From Bacteroidales bacterium UBA7258 (GTDB taxonomy: Bacteria > Bacteroidota > Bacteroidia > Bacteroidales > UBA932), in assembly GCA_002472565.1 (NCBI GenBank), contig DKSK01000017.1:1-24548 (forward strand): a DNA stretch of 24,548 bases, in the 5' to 3' direction. Below are positions 7,958 to 16,570 of the stretch, one piece after another (the first letter of the stretch is position 1; every line of letters begins with the position of its first letter). Made by a program: the position numbers and the translations under genes. A model generated the notes under the pieces. It saw only the letters and a list, made by a program, of their open reading frames with translations, did not search any database and was not told the DNA's origin.

Positions 7958-10900
7958 CTAAAACTCCTGCTGCAAATCCTCGACCTTCTTCTGAAGCATC
8001 GCGATCTGCCTTTCCTGCATGACCCTCTTGTACTCTATCGGCATCACTTCGATGAAGTCCTCGATATAGCGGTCCCAATCCTCCAGCATCTGCCAAGCCA
8101 GGCGGCTGCCGGTGTAGAGATAATGCCGGCGGACGAGGTCATGGAGTTCGCGTCTTGCCAACTTATCCTCGACCAGATCGATTTCCACCATATCCATGTT
8201 GCAAGAGTAGTCGAAATTATGGTCTTTGTCCCAGACATAGGCGATACCGCCACTCATTCCGGCGGCGAAATTCCTGCCTACGGGACCGAGGACCACGACC
8301 CTGCCGCCGGTCATGTACTCGCAGCAGTGGTCTCCTGCACCCTCGATGACGGCGCTGGCACCGGAATTTCTCACCCCGAACCTCTCGCCGACTATTCCGT
8401 TGACGTAGAGCTCGCCCTCAGTCGCGCCATAAAGGCCGGTATTTCCGGCAATTACATTATCCTTAGCGTCAAAGGTGCATTCCTTCGGAGGAAGTATCGC
8501 CATGCGGCCGCCGGAGAGTCCTTTGGCGAAATAATCATTGGCCTCGCCCTCAAGCCTGAACTCTACGCCCTTGACGAGGAAGGCCCCGAAACTCTGGCCG
8601 GCGGAGCCCTTGAGGGTCACCCTGATGCTCTTGTCCGGAAGACCTTTCTCCCCATACTTGGAAGCGATAAGACCGCTGAGCCTGGCCCCGACAGCTCTGT
8701 CGGTATTCTTTATCGGGGAAGTCAGTTCCACCATTCCTCCGTTCTCTATCACCCTTGACGCTCCGGCTATGAGCCGCTCGTCAAGGGTCTCGGTAATCCG
8801 ATAACCCTCCCACTCGACATGCCTCAGAGAAGAGTCGGTACCACCTTCCTTGTGGAGGATGCGGCCGAAGTCAAGCGCTTCCTTTGGAGCTTTAACCCCT
8901 TCACGGGCGCACAGCAGTTCGGTATGACCTATGATTTCATCGAGAGTCCTCGCACCCATTTCGGCCAGATCCTCCCTCACTTCCCGTGCCAGGAAACGCA
9001 TATAGTTCACCACGTAATGGTAGTCGCCCCGGAAATATTTCCTGAGCTCAGGATTCTGGGTGGCCACGCCCATAGGGCAGGTGTTGAGATTGCACTTGCG
9101 CATCATCACGCAGCCCAGAACTATGAGCACGGCCGTCCCGAAGGAGAACTCATCCGCGCCCAACAGGGCCATGAGCACTACATCCCTTCCGGTCTTGAGC
9201 TCTCCGTCGACCTGGAGGCGGACCTTCTGGCGGAGGCCGTTGCGCACGAGAGTCTGCTGGGTCTCGGAAAGACCTATTTCTGGGGAGATGCCGGCGAAAC
9301 GCATGCTGGATGCCGGACTGGCCCCGGTTCCGCCCTCGGCCCCGGAAATCACTATGAGATCGGCCTTGGCCTTGGCGACTCCGGCCGCGATAGTGCCCAC
9401 TCCGCTCTCGGAGACAAGTTTGACGCTTATGGCGGCCTTAGGATTGACGCTGCGGAGGTCGAAGATAAGCTGAGAGAGATCCTCGATGCTGTAGATGTCA
9501 TGGTGCGGCGGAGGAGAAATCAGCGAAATGCCCGGAATCGAATGGCGGGTCTTCGCGATGACCTCATTCACCTTGAAACCAGGCAGCTGGCCGCCCTCTC
9601 CAGGCTTGGCGCCCTGGGCAACCTTTATCTGGATTTCCTCGGCGTTGACGAGATATTCGGCATTGACCCCGAATCTTCCAGAAGCCACCTGCTTGATCTT
9701 GCTGTTGAGAGAGATTCCGTCAACCGAGGAATGGAATCTCTCGTTGTCCTCGCCGCCTTCACCTGTGTTGCTGCGCAGGCCGAGCGAATTCATGGCGAGG
9801 GCCAGGGCCTCATGAGCCTCCTTCGAAAGGGCGCCGAAAGACATGGCTGCCGTAACGAAGTGCTTCATAATGGACTCCTCACTCTCAACCTCTTCCAGCG
9901 GCAGAGGTTTGCGTTTGAAATCGAGGAAGTCGCGCAAGAAAACCGGACTGGCTTTATCGTCCGTCAGCGAGGAGAATTTCTTGAAGAGGGTGTAATCCCC
10001 CTTCCTCACGGCAAGCTGGAGCGCCGCGATGGTTTCGGGATTCCACGAATGCAGGATTCCTCCCTTGCGGTAATGAAACTGGCCGACGTTAGGCAGGAAG
10101 GCGTCAGGAGAGGTCTTCATAGCCTCTTCATGGAGCCTTATGGCATCTTCCGCAATGGTCTTGAGACCTATGCCTCCGACCGTACTGATCTGAGTGCCGA
10201 AATATTTCTTCAGAAGATCCTCGCTTAGACCGATGCTCTCGAAAATTTTGGCACCACGATAACTGCGGATAGTCGATATGCCCATCTTCGCCATGATCTT
10301 ATAGAGCCCCTTCTTGACGGCCGTGATGTAATTGGCCTGGGCGGTCTGGTAATTCTCCTGAATCTTGCCCTTGCGGACCAAGTCGTCAAGGATGGCGTAG
10401 GTCATATATGGACAGAGGGCGCTGGCGCCGTAACCAAGCAGAAGGGCGGCGTGCATAACCTCCCTTATCTCTCCGCTCTCAACGATGAGGGCCGTCTGGA
10501 CCCTCTTGCCCACGCTGATGAGATAGTGATGGACGGCGCTCACGGCCAGCAGAGAAGGCATCGGGATGGCTCCTTCGGGCAGGTCTCTGTCGCTGAGTAT
10601 TATATAGTTATAGTCTTCATCAACGCTCTTTTCGGCATCCTCGCAAAGGCGGTCAAGAGCCTTGCGCAATGCCTCCTCTGCCGGCTCCCCATCTTCCGGC
10701 TTGAAACAGATCGGGAGTTTCACGGTGTTGAAACCCTTGTAGCGGATATTGCAGAGGATGTCCAGCTCTGAATTGGTCAGAATCGGATGCGGAAGACGCA
10801 CCATCTTGCAATTTCCCTCGTCCGGATTAAGGATGCCGGCTCCGACCCTGCCTATGTACTCAGAGAGGCTCATCACGAGATTCTCACGGATGGAGTCTAT

Positions 10901-12439
10901 GGCCGGGTTCGTAACCTGGGCGAATTGCTGGCGGAAATAGTTGAAGAAGGTCTGCGGCCTTGCGCTCAGCACGGCCAGAGGAGTGTCGTTGCCCATTGAG
11001 GCGGTCGGCTCCTTGGCCTGGGTCGCCATAGGAATTATGGTGTACTCCACATCCTCCGAACTGAAGCCGAAGCCTACTTCTTTGCGGAGAAGGCTGTCAA
11101 CGGAATTCGGGATCTTCCTGCCGCTCTTGAGGTTCTCGAGCTGCACTCTGTTGGCGTTCAGCCATTTGCGGTACGGATGTTCTCCGGCAAGAGCCTCTTT
11201 GATTTCTTCGTCACGGTAGATCTTCCCGGTTTCGGTGTCCACCATGAGAATCTTTCCAGGTTTGAGCCGCCCCTTCTCCTGCACCAGGGACGGATCTATG
11301 TCCATGACGCCTACTTCCGAAGCCAGAACAAGGACTCCGTTCTTGGTTATGGTGTACCTTGCAGGACGAAGACCGTTTCTGTCAAGCAAGCCTCCTGCAA
11401 AGCGCCCGTCACTGAAAAGCAGGGCCGCCGGTCCGTCCCATGGCTCCATGAGGATGGAATGATACTCATAGAAGGCTTTCAGGTCCTCCGAAATCGGGTT
11501 TTTGTCATTGAAGCTCTCAGGAACCATTATAGATATGGCCTTCTGGAGAGACATGCCGCTTTCGACGAGGAATTCGAAGACATTGTCGAGGCTGGCCGAA
11601 TCGCTCATGCCAGGCTGGACGATCGGAGATATGGCCTTTACATCGCCCAGAGCCTCGCTTGAGAGGACGCTCTCTCTCGCCTTCATCCAGGCGCGGTTGC
11701 CTCTGATCGTATTGATTTCCCCATTATGGCAAAGCAGTCTGAAAGGCTGGGCAAGGCTCCATGTAGGGAAAGTGTTTGTCGAGAAACGGCTGTGAACCAA
11801 GGCTATGGCCGTAGTGAAATATTTACTCGACAGATCGGGATAGTAATGCCTCAGCTGCATACTGGAGAGCATTCCCTTATAGATTATAGTCCGGCTGGAA
11901 AGCGAGCAGATATAGAAATCTTTGTCGCAGACCTTCTTCTCCACCCGCTTGCGGACAAGATAGAGCATCTTTTCGAAGAGGGGCACCTTGTCGTCTTGAA
12001 CACCCGTGATGAAAATCTGCCTTATGGCAGGCTCGGCTTCTCTGGCCTCTTCCCCCAGACAGGAGGAATCCACGGGGACAACCCTCACCTGAGAGAGCTG
12101 CAGTCCCTCTGCGGCAGCCTCTTCTTTGATAATCTCAAGAATCTCCACCTGACGCTTTGACTCCTTCGGCAGGAAGACCAGACCTGTTCCATACCGTCCC
12201 CTCTCAGGCACCGGAATACCGTTGAGAAGGATGAATTCATGGGGAATCTGGACCATGATTCCTGCTCCGTCGCCTGTTTTGTTGTCTGCTCCTTCCGCCC
12301 CTCTGTGCCTCATGTTTTCGAGGACTGTAAGAGCGTTCTCCACCAATTCATGGCTCTTGTTGCCATGAATATTCACAACCATGCCTATTCCGCATGCGTC
12401 ATGCTCATAGGCAGAATCATACAAACCGCCTTTATTCAT
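7958..12439 (-). CDS. gltB: Glutamate synthase (NADPH) large subunit
   Basis: The alpha subunit of glutamate synthase, 1493 residues, the usual length. It hydrolyses glutamine and transfers the ammonia to 2-oxoglutarate, giving two glutamates. Domains in order: a class II glutamine amidotransferase starting at the nucleophile C16 in the HDACGIG context, which implies removal of a 15-residue propeptide; a central linker domain; the FMN-binding synthase domain with SGAEGGTGASP at 1032-1042; the 3Fe-4S ligands C1110, C1116 and C1121; and a C-terminal GxGxG beta-helix domain. The ATG at 12439 lies 17 bp downstream of the asnB stop with no strong ribosome binding site. It acts with GltD in the cytoplasm. 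The whole frame is intact. Confidence 0.97.
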   Translation of the reverse strand: MNKGGLYDSAYEHDACGIGMVVNIHGNKSHELVENALTVLENMRHRGAEGADNKTGDGAGIMVQIPHEFILLNGIPVPERGRYGTGLVFLPKESKRQVEILEIIKEEAAAEGLQLSQVRVVPVDSSCLGEEAREAEPAIRQIFITGVQDDKVPLFEKMLYLVRKRVEKKVCDKDFYICSLSSRTIIYKGMLSSMQLRHYYPDLSSKYFTTAIALVHSRFSTNTFPTWSLAQPFRLLCHNGEINTIRGNRAWMKARESVLSSEALGDVKAISPIVQPGMSDSASLDNVFEFLVESGMSLQKAISIMVPESFNDKNPISEDLKAFYEYHSILMEPWDGPAALLFSDGRFAGGLLDRNGLRPARYTITKNGVLVLASEVGVMDIDPSLVQEKGRLKPGKILMVDTETGKIYRDEEIKEALAGEHPYRKWLNANRVQLENLKSGRKIPNSVDSLLRKEVGFGFSSEDVEYTIIPMATQAKEPTASMGNDTPLAVLSARPQTFFNYFRQQFAQVTNPAIDSIRENLVMSLSEYIGRVGAGILNPDEGNCKMVRLPHPILTNSELDILCNIRYKGFNTVKLPICFKPEDGEPAEEALRKALDRLCEDAEKSVDEDYNYIILSDRDLPEGAIPMPSLLAVSAVHHYLISVGKRVQTALIVESGEIREVMHAALLLGYGASALCPYMTYAILDDLVRKGKIQENYQTAQANYITAVKKGLYKIMAKMGISTIRSYRGAKIFESIGLSEDLLKKYFGTQISTVGGIGLKTIAEDAIRLHEEAMKTSPDAFLPNVGQFHYRKGGILHSWNPETIAALQLAVRKGDYTLFKKFSSLTDDKASPVFLRDFLDFKRKPLPLEEVESEESIMKHFVTAAMSFGALSKEAHEALALAMNSLGLRSNTGEGGEDNERFHSSVDGISLNSKIKQVASGRFGVNAEYLVNAEEIQIKVAQGAKPGEGGQLPGFKVNEVIAKTRHSIPGISLISPPPHHDIYSIEDLSQLIFDLRSVNPKAAISVKLVSESGVGTIAAGVAKAKADLIVISGAEGGTGASPASSMRFAGISPEIGLSETQQTLVRNGLRQKVRLQVDGELKTGRDVVLMALLGADEFSFGTAVLIVLGCVMMRKCNLNTCPMGVATQNPELRKYFRGDYHYVVNYMRFLAREVREDLAEMGARTLDEIIGHTELLCAREGVKAPKEALDFGRILHKEGGTDSSLRHVEWEGYRITETLDERLIAGASRVIENGGMVELTSPIKNTDRAVGARLSGLIASKYGEKGLPDKSIRVTLKGSAGQSFGAFLVKGVEFRLEGEANDYFAKGLSGGRMAILPPKECTFDAKDNVIAGNTGLYGATEGELYVNGIVGERFGVRNSGASAVIEGAGDHCCEYMTGGRVVVLGPVGRNFAAGMSGGIAYVWDKDHNFDYSCNMDMVEIDLVEDKLARRELHDLVRRHYLYTGSRLAWQMLEDWDRYIEDFIEVMPIEYKRVMQERQIAMLQKKVEDLQQEF

Positions 12440-12456
12440 AGTTCGTCCGGGGATTT

Positions 12457-14193
12457 TCAGGCATCCTCATGGATGTCACTCACGGCCCTTCCACTAGGGT
12501 CATTCATATTTTTGAAAGAGGCGTCCCAGGCGAGGGCTTCCGCCGAAGAGCAGGCCACGCTCGGCACCGACGGGACGCTTCTGGCGGCACTGTCCGAAGG
12601 GAAGTGCTCGGCGAAGATGCTTCTGTAGAAATATTCCTCCTTGTTCTGAGGAGGATTTATCGGAAACCTTTCCGCCGCCCGGGCCATCTGCTCATCGCTC
12701 ACGGCCGTCGCGGTCATCTGCTTGAGGGTATCGATCCATGAATAGCCGACCCCGTCGCTGAACTGCTCCTTCTGCCTCATGGCGATTTCCTCAGGGAGCA
12801 TGTCTCTGAAGGCTTCGCGCAGAATCTTCTTCTCGATGGTCTTTCCCGGGCACATCTTCAGCTCCGGATTCATTCCCATGGCCACATCGAGGAATTCCTT
12901 GTCCAGGAAAGGCACTCTGCCCTCCACTCCCCAGGCGCTCAGGCTCTTGTTGGCACGGAGACAGTCATAGAGATGGAGCTTGCCGAGTTTCCTGACCGTC
13001 TCCTCATGGAAGGCCTTCGCATCCGGAGCCTTATGGAAATAGAGATAGCCGCCGAAGATTTCATCGGAACCCTCTCCGGAGAGGACCATCTTGATGCCCA
13101 TGGACTTGATGACCCGCGCAAGAAGATACATAGGGGTCGAGGCGCGGACGGTTGTGACATCGTAAGTCTCGATGAAATAGATCACGTCACGTATAGCGTC
13201 CAGACCCTCCTGGATGGTATAATTAATTTCATGGTGCACGGTCCCGATGGTGTCTGCCACCAGCCTGGCCTTTCCCAGGTCCGGGGCCCCTTTCAGTCCC
13301 ACGGCGAAAGAATGGAGGCGTGGCCAATAGGCGGCCGTCTGATCGTTATCCTCGATTCGCTTTTCGGAAAATTTGCGGGCCACCGCCGAAATGACGGAAG
13401 AGTCAAGCCCGCCGCTGAGAAGGACTCCGTAAGGGACGTCGCTCATCAGCTGGCGCTTAACCGCGTCTTCGAGGGCGGACCGTACAGCCTCGCGGGAGGC
13501 TTCGTAATCAACAGGGGCATCTCTGACAGCCTCATAGTCCATCCACGCTCGTGTGTACCAGCGCTTAAGACCAGGAAATTCGCTGTAATAGAAATGGCCT
13601 GGCAGGAAAGGCTCGTAGGCATCGCACTGGCCCTCGAGAGCCTTCAGCTCACTCGCCACGTAGATTTTCCCGTCATCGTCACGGCCTATGTACAGCGGTA
13701 TCACTCCTATCGGGTCACGGGCGATAAGGAATTCATCGTGCTCAATGTCATAGAGGGCGAAGGCAAAGATTCCGCTGAGTTTCTCTAGCATCTTGCGGAC
13801 CGCTCCCGAGACTGCGACCTCATCTTTTCTGGCTAAGGCCGACCTGAAAGCCGAGCTTTCGCGCATCTCCTGATACAGGGCGAGAATGACTTCGCAGTCG
13901 CTCCCTGTCTGGAAGGCGTATTTTCCGGCGAAGTTGCGCCTTATATCCTGATGATTGTAGATTTCTCCGTTGACGGCCAGAACGACCTTCATGTCGGGCG
14001 AATACAAGGGCTGTCCGCCAGATTCCGGGTCTACGATGCTGAGCCTCTCATGGGCCAGAATTGCAGAGCCTCCGCAATAGATTCCGCTCCAGTCCGGTCC
14101 GCGATGCCTGATTTTCTGGCTCATACGGAGGGCTTTCTGGCGGAGTTCGGGGGTCTGCTGCATGATGTTGAAAATTGCAGCTATACCGCACAT
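12457..14193 (-). CDS. asnB: Asparagine synthase (glutamine-hydrolysing)
   Basis: A 578-residue class B asparagine synthetase that converts aspartate, glutamine and ATP to asparagine. The start is set at 14193 so that the initiator Met is followed by the catalytic C2 in MCGIAAIF; an upstream TTG would block that nucleophile. Features include RHRGPD of the glutaminase domain, the PP-loop ATP site SGGLDSS in the synthetase domain, and a complete C-terminus with the family-typical SVACSSAEALAWD and DPSGRA segments. It is the first gene of the asnB-gltB-gltD operon. Its 370-bp upstream region holds degenerate repeats. A fragment resembling its 3' end occurs at 22827-22879, suggesting a lost paralogue. 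Confidence 0.96.
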   Translation of the reverse strand: MCGIAAIFNIMQQTPELRQKALRMSQKIRHRGPDWSGIYCGGSAILAHERLSIVDPESGGQPLYSPDMKVVLAVNGEIYNHQDIRRNFAGKYAFQTGSDCEVILALYQEMRESSAFRSALARKDEVAVSGAVRKMLEKLSGIFAFALYDIEHDEFLIARDPIGVIPLYIGRDDDGKIYVASELKALEGQCDAYEPFLPGHFYYSEFPGLKRWYTRAWMDYEAVRDAPVDYEASREAVRSALEDAVKRQLMSDVPYGVLLSGGLDSSVISAVARKFSEKRIEDNDQTAAYWPRLHSFAVGLKGAPDLGKARLVADTIGTVHHEINYTIQEGLDAIRDVIYFIETYDVTTVRASTPMYLLARVIKSMGIKMVLSGEGSDEIFGGYLYFHKAPDAKAFHEETVRKLGKLHLYDCLRANKSLSAWGVEGRVPFLDKEFLDVAMGMNPELKMCPGKTIEKKILREAFRDMLPEEIAMRQKEQFSDGVGYSWIDTLKQMTATAVSDEQMARAAERFPINPPQNKEEYFYRSIFAEHFPSDSAARSVPSVPSVACSSAEALAWDASFKNMNDPSGRAVSDIHEDA

Positions 14194-14278
14194 AAGCAAT
14201 CTGTCTATTTCTTTGTTTATAAGTTCGTCGACCCCTAAGATACTAAAATTTTATCATGGAAAAATAATTTTTCCTCAC

Positions 14279-14505
14279 TGCCGAAAAAATATTCTATTCA
14301 GCAGCCCTTAATGCGAAAAAATATTCAATCCCCGTCACCTCCGCTACGGGAGATGTGCCGGATTCAAATGCACCATCCTCCCGTGCCGGTAGATGGCCGA
14401 TTCTGCAGAACCTTACTCCGCCTGAAAATATCCGCACCTCCTCCCTGCCTGGAGATGGCCGATTCTGCCTCACCATCCTCCACAAAAAATAACCGATTCA
14501 GCCTC
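14279..14505. repeat. Degenerate tandem repeats in the asnB/tRNA-Ser intergenic region
   Basis: The 370-bp gap 14194-14563 contains no gene but several diverged copies of one short unit. On the plus strand CCG(G)ATTC appears at 14358, 14397, 14459 and 14493, twice as CCGATTCTGC preceded by GATGG. GAAAAAATATTC appears at 14283 and 14315. CACCATCCTCC occurs at about 14371 and 14471. Spacing is irregular, 32 to 62 bp. Some units can form stems, for example ACGGGAG with CTCCCGT around 14346-14382. Read on the minus strand they form the leader of the asnB operon. I saw no clear consensus promoter for asnB here. Confidence 0.55.
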
Positions 14506-14511
14506 GAAGAA

Positions 14512-14542
14512 TTTGCGAGGCCCGAAATAATGTGTAAATCTG
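14512..14542 (+). promoter_or_regulatory. Promoter of the left tRNA-Ser gene
   Basis: TTTG (14512-14515), 19 nt, then TAAATCTG (14535-14542) matches the Bacteroides -33/-7 consensus with one mismatch. It lies 22 nt upstream of the tRNA. The same arrangement precedes the right tRNA with a perfect -7 box. Confidence 0.6.
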
Positions 14543-14563
14543 CATGATACAAGTAAACTTAAA

Positions 14564-14648
14564 GGAGAGATGGCCGAGTGGTTGATGGCGGCAGTCTTGA
14601 AAACTGCAGTCCCTCACGGGTTCGGGGGTTCGAATCCCTCTATCACCG
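14564..14648 (+). tRNA. tRNA-Ser(UGA), left copy with acceptor-stem mismatches
   Basis: An 85-nt class II tRNA. It has D-stem GCC/GGC, anticodon stem GCAGT/ACTGC with loop CTTGAAA (anticodon TGA), a long variable arm with a CCC/GGG stem, T-stem GGGGG/CCCTC, and discriminator G73 as expected for serine. CCA is not encoded. The acceptor strands GGAGAGA and TATCACC leave A3-A70 and G6-A67 unpaired, whereas the right copy pairs perfectly. The body is otherwise intact. It may be a decaying gene, or its 3' end may have been altered by recombination. Confidence 0.85.
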
Positions 14649-14652
14649 CCGA

Positions 14653-14690
14653 ATGAGGAATTTACCAAGTTGAGCAAATTCCTCATTTTC
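14653..14690 (+). terminator. Intrinsic terminator of the left tRNA-Ser
   Basis: ATGAGGAATTT (14653-14663) and AAATTCCTCAT (14676-14686) form a perfect 11-bp stem with a 12-nt loop, followed by a short T-run. It starts 5 nt after the tRNA. The right tRNA has the equivalent hairpin. Confidence 0.8.
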
Positions 14691-14741
14691 AATTAAATAC
14701 GTCTACACACATCGAAAAATCAAAGAGATAGAGGCGAATAT

Positions 14742-15074
14742 TTGTCTATCCTACGACTGAGAATCAACAACCCCGATGGCTCCGTGATGTTCACCATGGA
14801 TCTTACTGACAAGATTGACGAACTCACCAAGAAGACGGTATTTGACCAGTATGCTCAAAAAGTTGCTTACTATCAACGTATAGTCAAACCGACAATATCT
14901 GAGGATATGGCCAAAGGAATACTTGAACTTTGTGCAGCTCAGATTTACAACCCTGATGCAACCGATGACGAGATGGATGAATTTGCGGAGAAGACTGCGG
15001 ATAAGTGGGGCGTCGATGCGGAAGAATTGGTTTCCGAATATTTTGAGTTTTGCGAATACGCTCACGGAGAGTAG
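14742..15074 (+). CDS. Small acidic protein of unknown function
   Basis: A 110-residue frame starting at TTG 14742, with alternatives GTG 14784 and ATG 14787. The N-terminal part alternates hydrophobic and polar residues around an NPDG turn (RLRINNPDGSVMFTMDL), which looks genuinely coded and argues for the TTG start. However, the TTG lies in sequence shared with the repeat behind the second tRNA, so the true N-terminus may have been replaced. The rest is helical and strongly acidic, with DATDDEMDEF and an aromatic, acidic C-terminus. No family is recognised. It converges with the SHOCT gene across a shared terminator and is more AT-rich than the core genes. It is probably cargo of the island. 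Confidence 0.55.
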   Translation: MSILRLRINNPDGSVMFTMDLTDKIDELTKKTVFDQYAQKVAYYQRIVKPTISEDMAKGILELCAAQIYNPDATDDEMDEFAEKTADKWGVDAEELVSEYFEFCEYAHGE

Positions 15075-15090
15075 TAAACAGGCTCATATC

Positions 15091-15136
15091 AAAAATAAAC
15101 ATCGGCCTCTGATATAGAAGTCGATGTTCTTATTTT
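15091..15136. terminator. Probable bidirectional terminator
   Basis: AACATCG (15098-15104) pairs with CGATGTT (15122-15128). A-rich sequence precedes the stem and T-rich sequence follows it, so it can work on both strands. It lies exactly between two convergent genes ending at 15074 and 15150. Confidence 0.6.
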
Positions 15137-15149
15137 GCCACGATAAGGG

Positions 15150-15881
15150 TTAGCGATTAATGATCTTCTCTTTCATTTTTGCGAATTCTTCTTCGGTGAT
15201 AATGCCATCTTTCAGCATGCCATGTAGTTTTGCAATCTCATCAGAAAGATTTGAAGTATTAGGCTCTTTAGCTGCCGCCGATTGCGGGTTTGAGCGGCGG
15301 TCAACAAGATCTATTATCACATTGAGAGTATCAACTATTTCAAGGGCTGGCGCATAGAAGAACTGCATACCCTCTTCATCGGAATACGGAGGTAGTTTGT
15401 AATTCTCAAAACAAACAATGTTAACCGTCGGGGCAGAAACATCTCTAAGTGTAATTTTAACCACGATTGAGGTGACTTTGCGTCTCTGGGTAGATGCTCC
15501 AGACAAGCCTCCGACGACGGCACCTGCGCCACCGGCCAGGACACCACCTAAAACAGCACCACCAATAGTTCTGGTCGTTGATTTCTGTGAGACGGTTTGG
15601 CCGCTTTCCTGCAGCTCAACTTTTATAATATCATCATAGGAGAACACGCGGCTACCGTTTTTCGAGATATACGCTACTTTCTCATTATTCTCATCAATCT
15701 TAACCTTATACTGGCCGAGAGGTCCCTCAATGATTTTGGTTGCTCCAAAATCTTCCAGCTTTGTAGAATTCTCGTTGACCGCGGCAGCGACCTCATTTTC
15801 TTGTTTGGTTTGCTGGAAAGCTCCAAAAGCGCCTATTACAAGAAACAGTAAAAGGACAGCGATGATAATACCTAAAATCAT
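15150..15881 (-). CDS. Membrane-anchored SHOCT-domain protein with glycine zipper
   Basis: A 243-residue protein. Residues 1-22 form a single hydrophobic segment (MILGIIIAVLLLFLV) that should anchor it in the inner membrane. A middle domain of beta character follows (about 45-100), then a glycine zipper (IGGAVLGGVLAGG, 106-118, continuing to 127) that could insert into or oligomerise in membranes. A second beta-rich domain leads to a C-terminal SHOCT motif (212-240; KLHGMLKDGIITEEEF), a short helical module common in bacterial and phage proteins. It is the last gene of the four-gene operon, 33 bp after the GIY-YIG gene. No enzymatic function is visible. Its place in a restriction-like operon makes a membrane effector role conceivable, but this is speculation. 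Confidence 0.75.
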   Translation of the reverse strand: MILGIIIAVLLLFLVIGAFGAFQQTKQENEVAAAVNENSTKLEDFGATKIIEGPLGQYKVKIDENNEKVAYISKNGSRVFSYDDIIKVELQESGQTVSQKSTTRTIGGAVLGGVLAGGAGAVVGGLSGASTQRRKVTSIVVKITLRDVSAPTVNIVCFENYKLPPYSDEEGMQFFYAPALEIVDTLNVIIDLVDRRSNPQSAAAKEPNTSNLSDEIAKLHGMLKDGIITEEEFAKMKEKIINR

Positions 15882-15914
15882 ATAACTCTGTTTTTAATTA
15901 TTATTGACCATTTA

Positions 15915-16565
15915 TTATTTACCTAACCTGTCGCGGAGGTCATTGAGGATTTCGCCTTTGTACTTGAACCAAAGGGTTCCCTGGACAGGGTGGCTGAAGC
16001 CTTTGAGACGCTGGGCGAGGTTGCTGAGCGAGGTTGTTTCGCCTTTGTACTGGATATGCCTGTCATCGACTACAGTGACAACCACAGTAGGGTCATCGGC
16101 ATATTCCAGTTCAGCTCCAGCCGGGATGCCGCAGGCGGAGAAGTTGAAGGGGCCTCGGCGGGCTGCTTCTTTGATGTCCTGAGCAAGCTGCTCGTCAATT
16201 ATCTCATGGCCCTCGGGTTTTACTTTCTTGAGTCGGTCCATCGTGCCAGAAATCTTGGCGATGCACTCGAGAAGTTCGTAGGCAGCCTCTTTGGACATCT
16301 CGTAGAATTCCTTCACGCGGGGCTTGCCATCAAACTCGTCAATGGCGCGGAGTTCTGGATTCAACTTGTCTATCAGCTTGTGGAGTTCCTTGTCGGTGAG
16401 GGCCTTGTCCACTTCGTATATGGCATAAGCACGGAAGGCATACGGAATGGTCTCAGAGCGGTTGAGCTGTTTTAGCCGTGCTTCGAGGTTGGTCGCGTAA
16501 CCAATCTTAACGTACTCTGGAAAAGAGGGATTTGTCAGAATGTAAATGCAGCCAGTGTCTTTCAT
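15915..16565 (-). CDS. GIY-YIG nuclease-family protein with DUF4357/RAMA-like C-terminal module
   Basis: A 216-residue protein. The N-terminal half matches the GIY-YIG (T5orf172/Mug113-type) nuclease fold: CIYIL at 6-10 for GIY, VKIG for YIG, an arginine in the following helix (LEARLKQL), KELHKLID, and KEFYEM for the last catalytic strand. The C-terminal 75 residues contain IPAGAELEY, VTVVDDRHIQYKG and TSLSNLAQRLKG. This pattern resembles the DUF4357 and RAMA modules often attached to restriction-modification proteins and thought to sense DNA or modification. It starts 5 bp after the stop of the large helicase-methylase gene, so it is in the same operon and a likely partner. Nuclease activity is inferred from the fold only. 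Confidence 0.8.
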   Translation of the reverse strand: MKDTGCIYILTNPSFPEYVKIGYATNLEARLKQLNRSETIPYAFRAYAIYEVDKALTDKELHKLIDKLNPELRAIDEFDGKPRVKEFYEMSKEAAYELLECIAKISGTMDRLKKVKPEGHEIIDEQLAQDIKEAARRGPFNFSACGIPAGAELEYADDPTVVVTVVDDRHIQYKGETTSLSNLAQRLKGFSHPVQGTLWFKYKGEILNDLRDRLGK

Positions 16566-16570
16566 AATTC

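Larger units (their letters stand above)
14493..14759 (+). repeat. Left copy of the tRNA-Ser flanking direct repeat
   Basis: This segment matches 22910-23185 along its length: CCGATTC, a TTTG box, a TAAATnTG box, TGCATGATA, the tRNA, the GAGGAATTT terminator, and then AAAGAG-TAGAGGCG-ATTTGTCTATC. The two copies lie in direct orientation about 8.4 kb apart and bracket the restriction-like operon. The tRNA bodies differ at 6 of 85 positions and the flanks are more diverged. Confidence 0.65.

Noticed and set aside
7941..8096. N-terminal extension of gltD up to 8096
   Set aside because: It would overlap gltB by about 140 bp and is read in another frame of gltB. The ATG at 7940 has a good ribosome binding site and the family N-terminus.
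8819..10228. Plus-strand frame of 469 codons
   Set aside because: It lies entirely antisense to gltB, whose motifs are complete. Long antisense frames are expected in GC-rich coding sequence, and its composition is not protein-like.
14279..14505. CRISPR array
   Set aside because: The repeats are degenerate, unevenly spaced at 32-62 bp and vary in length. No cas gene is present.
14498..14692. Minus-strand frame of 64 codons across the left tRNA
   Set aside because: Same antisense-tRNA artefact as on the right.
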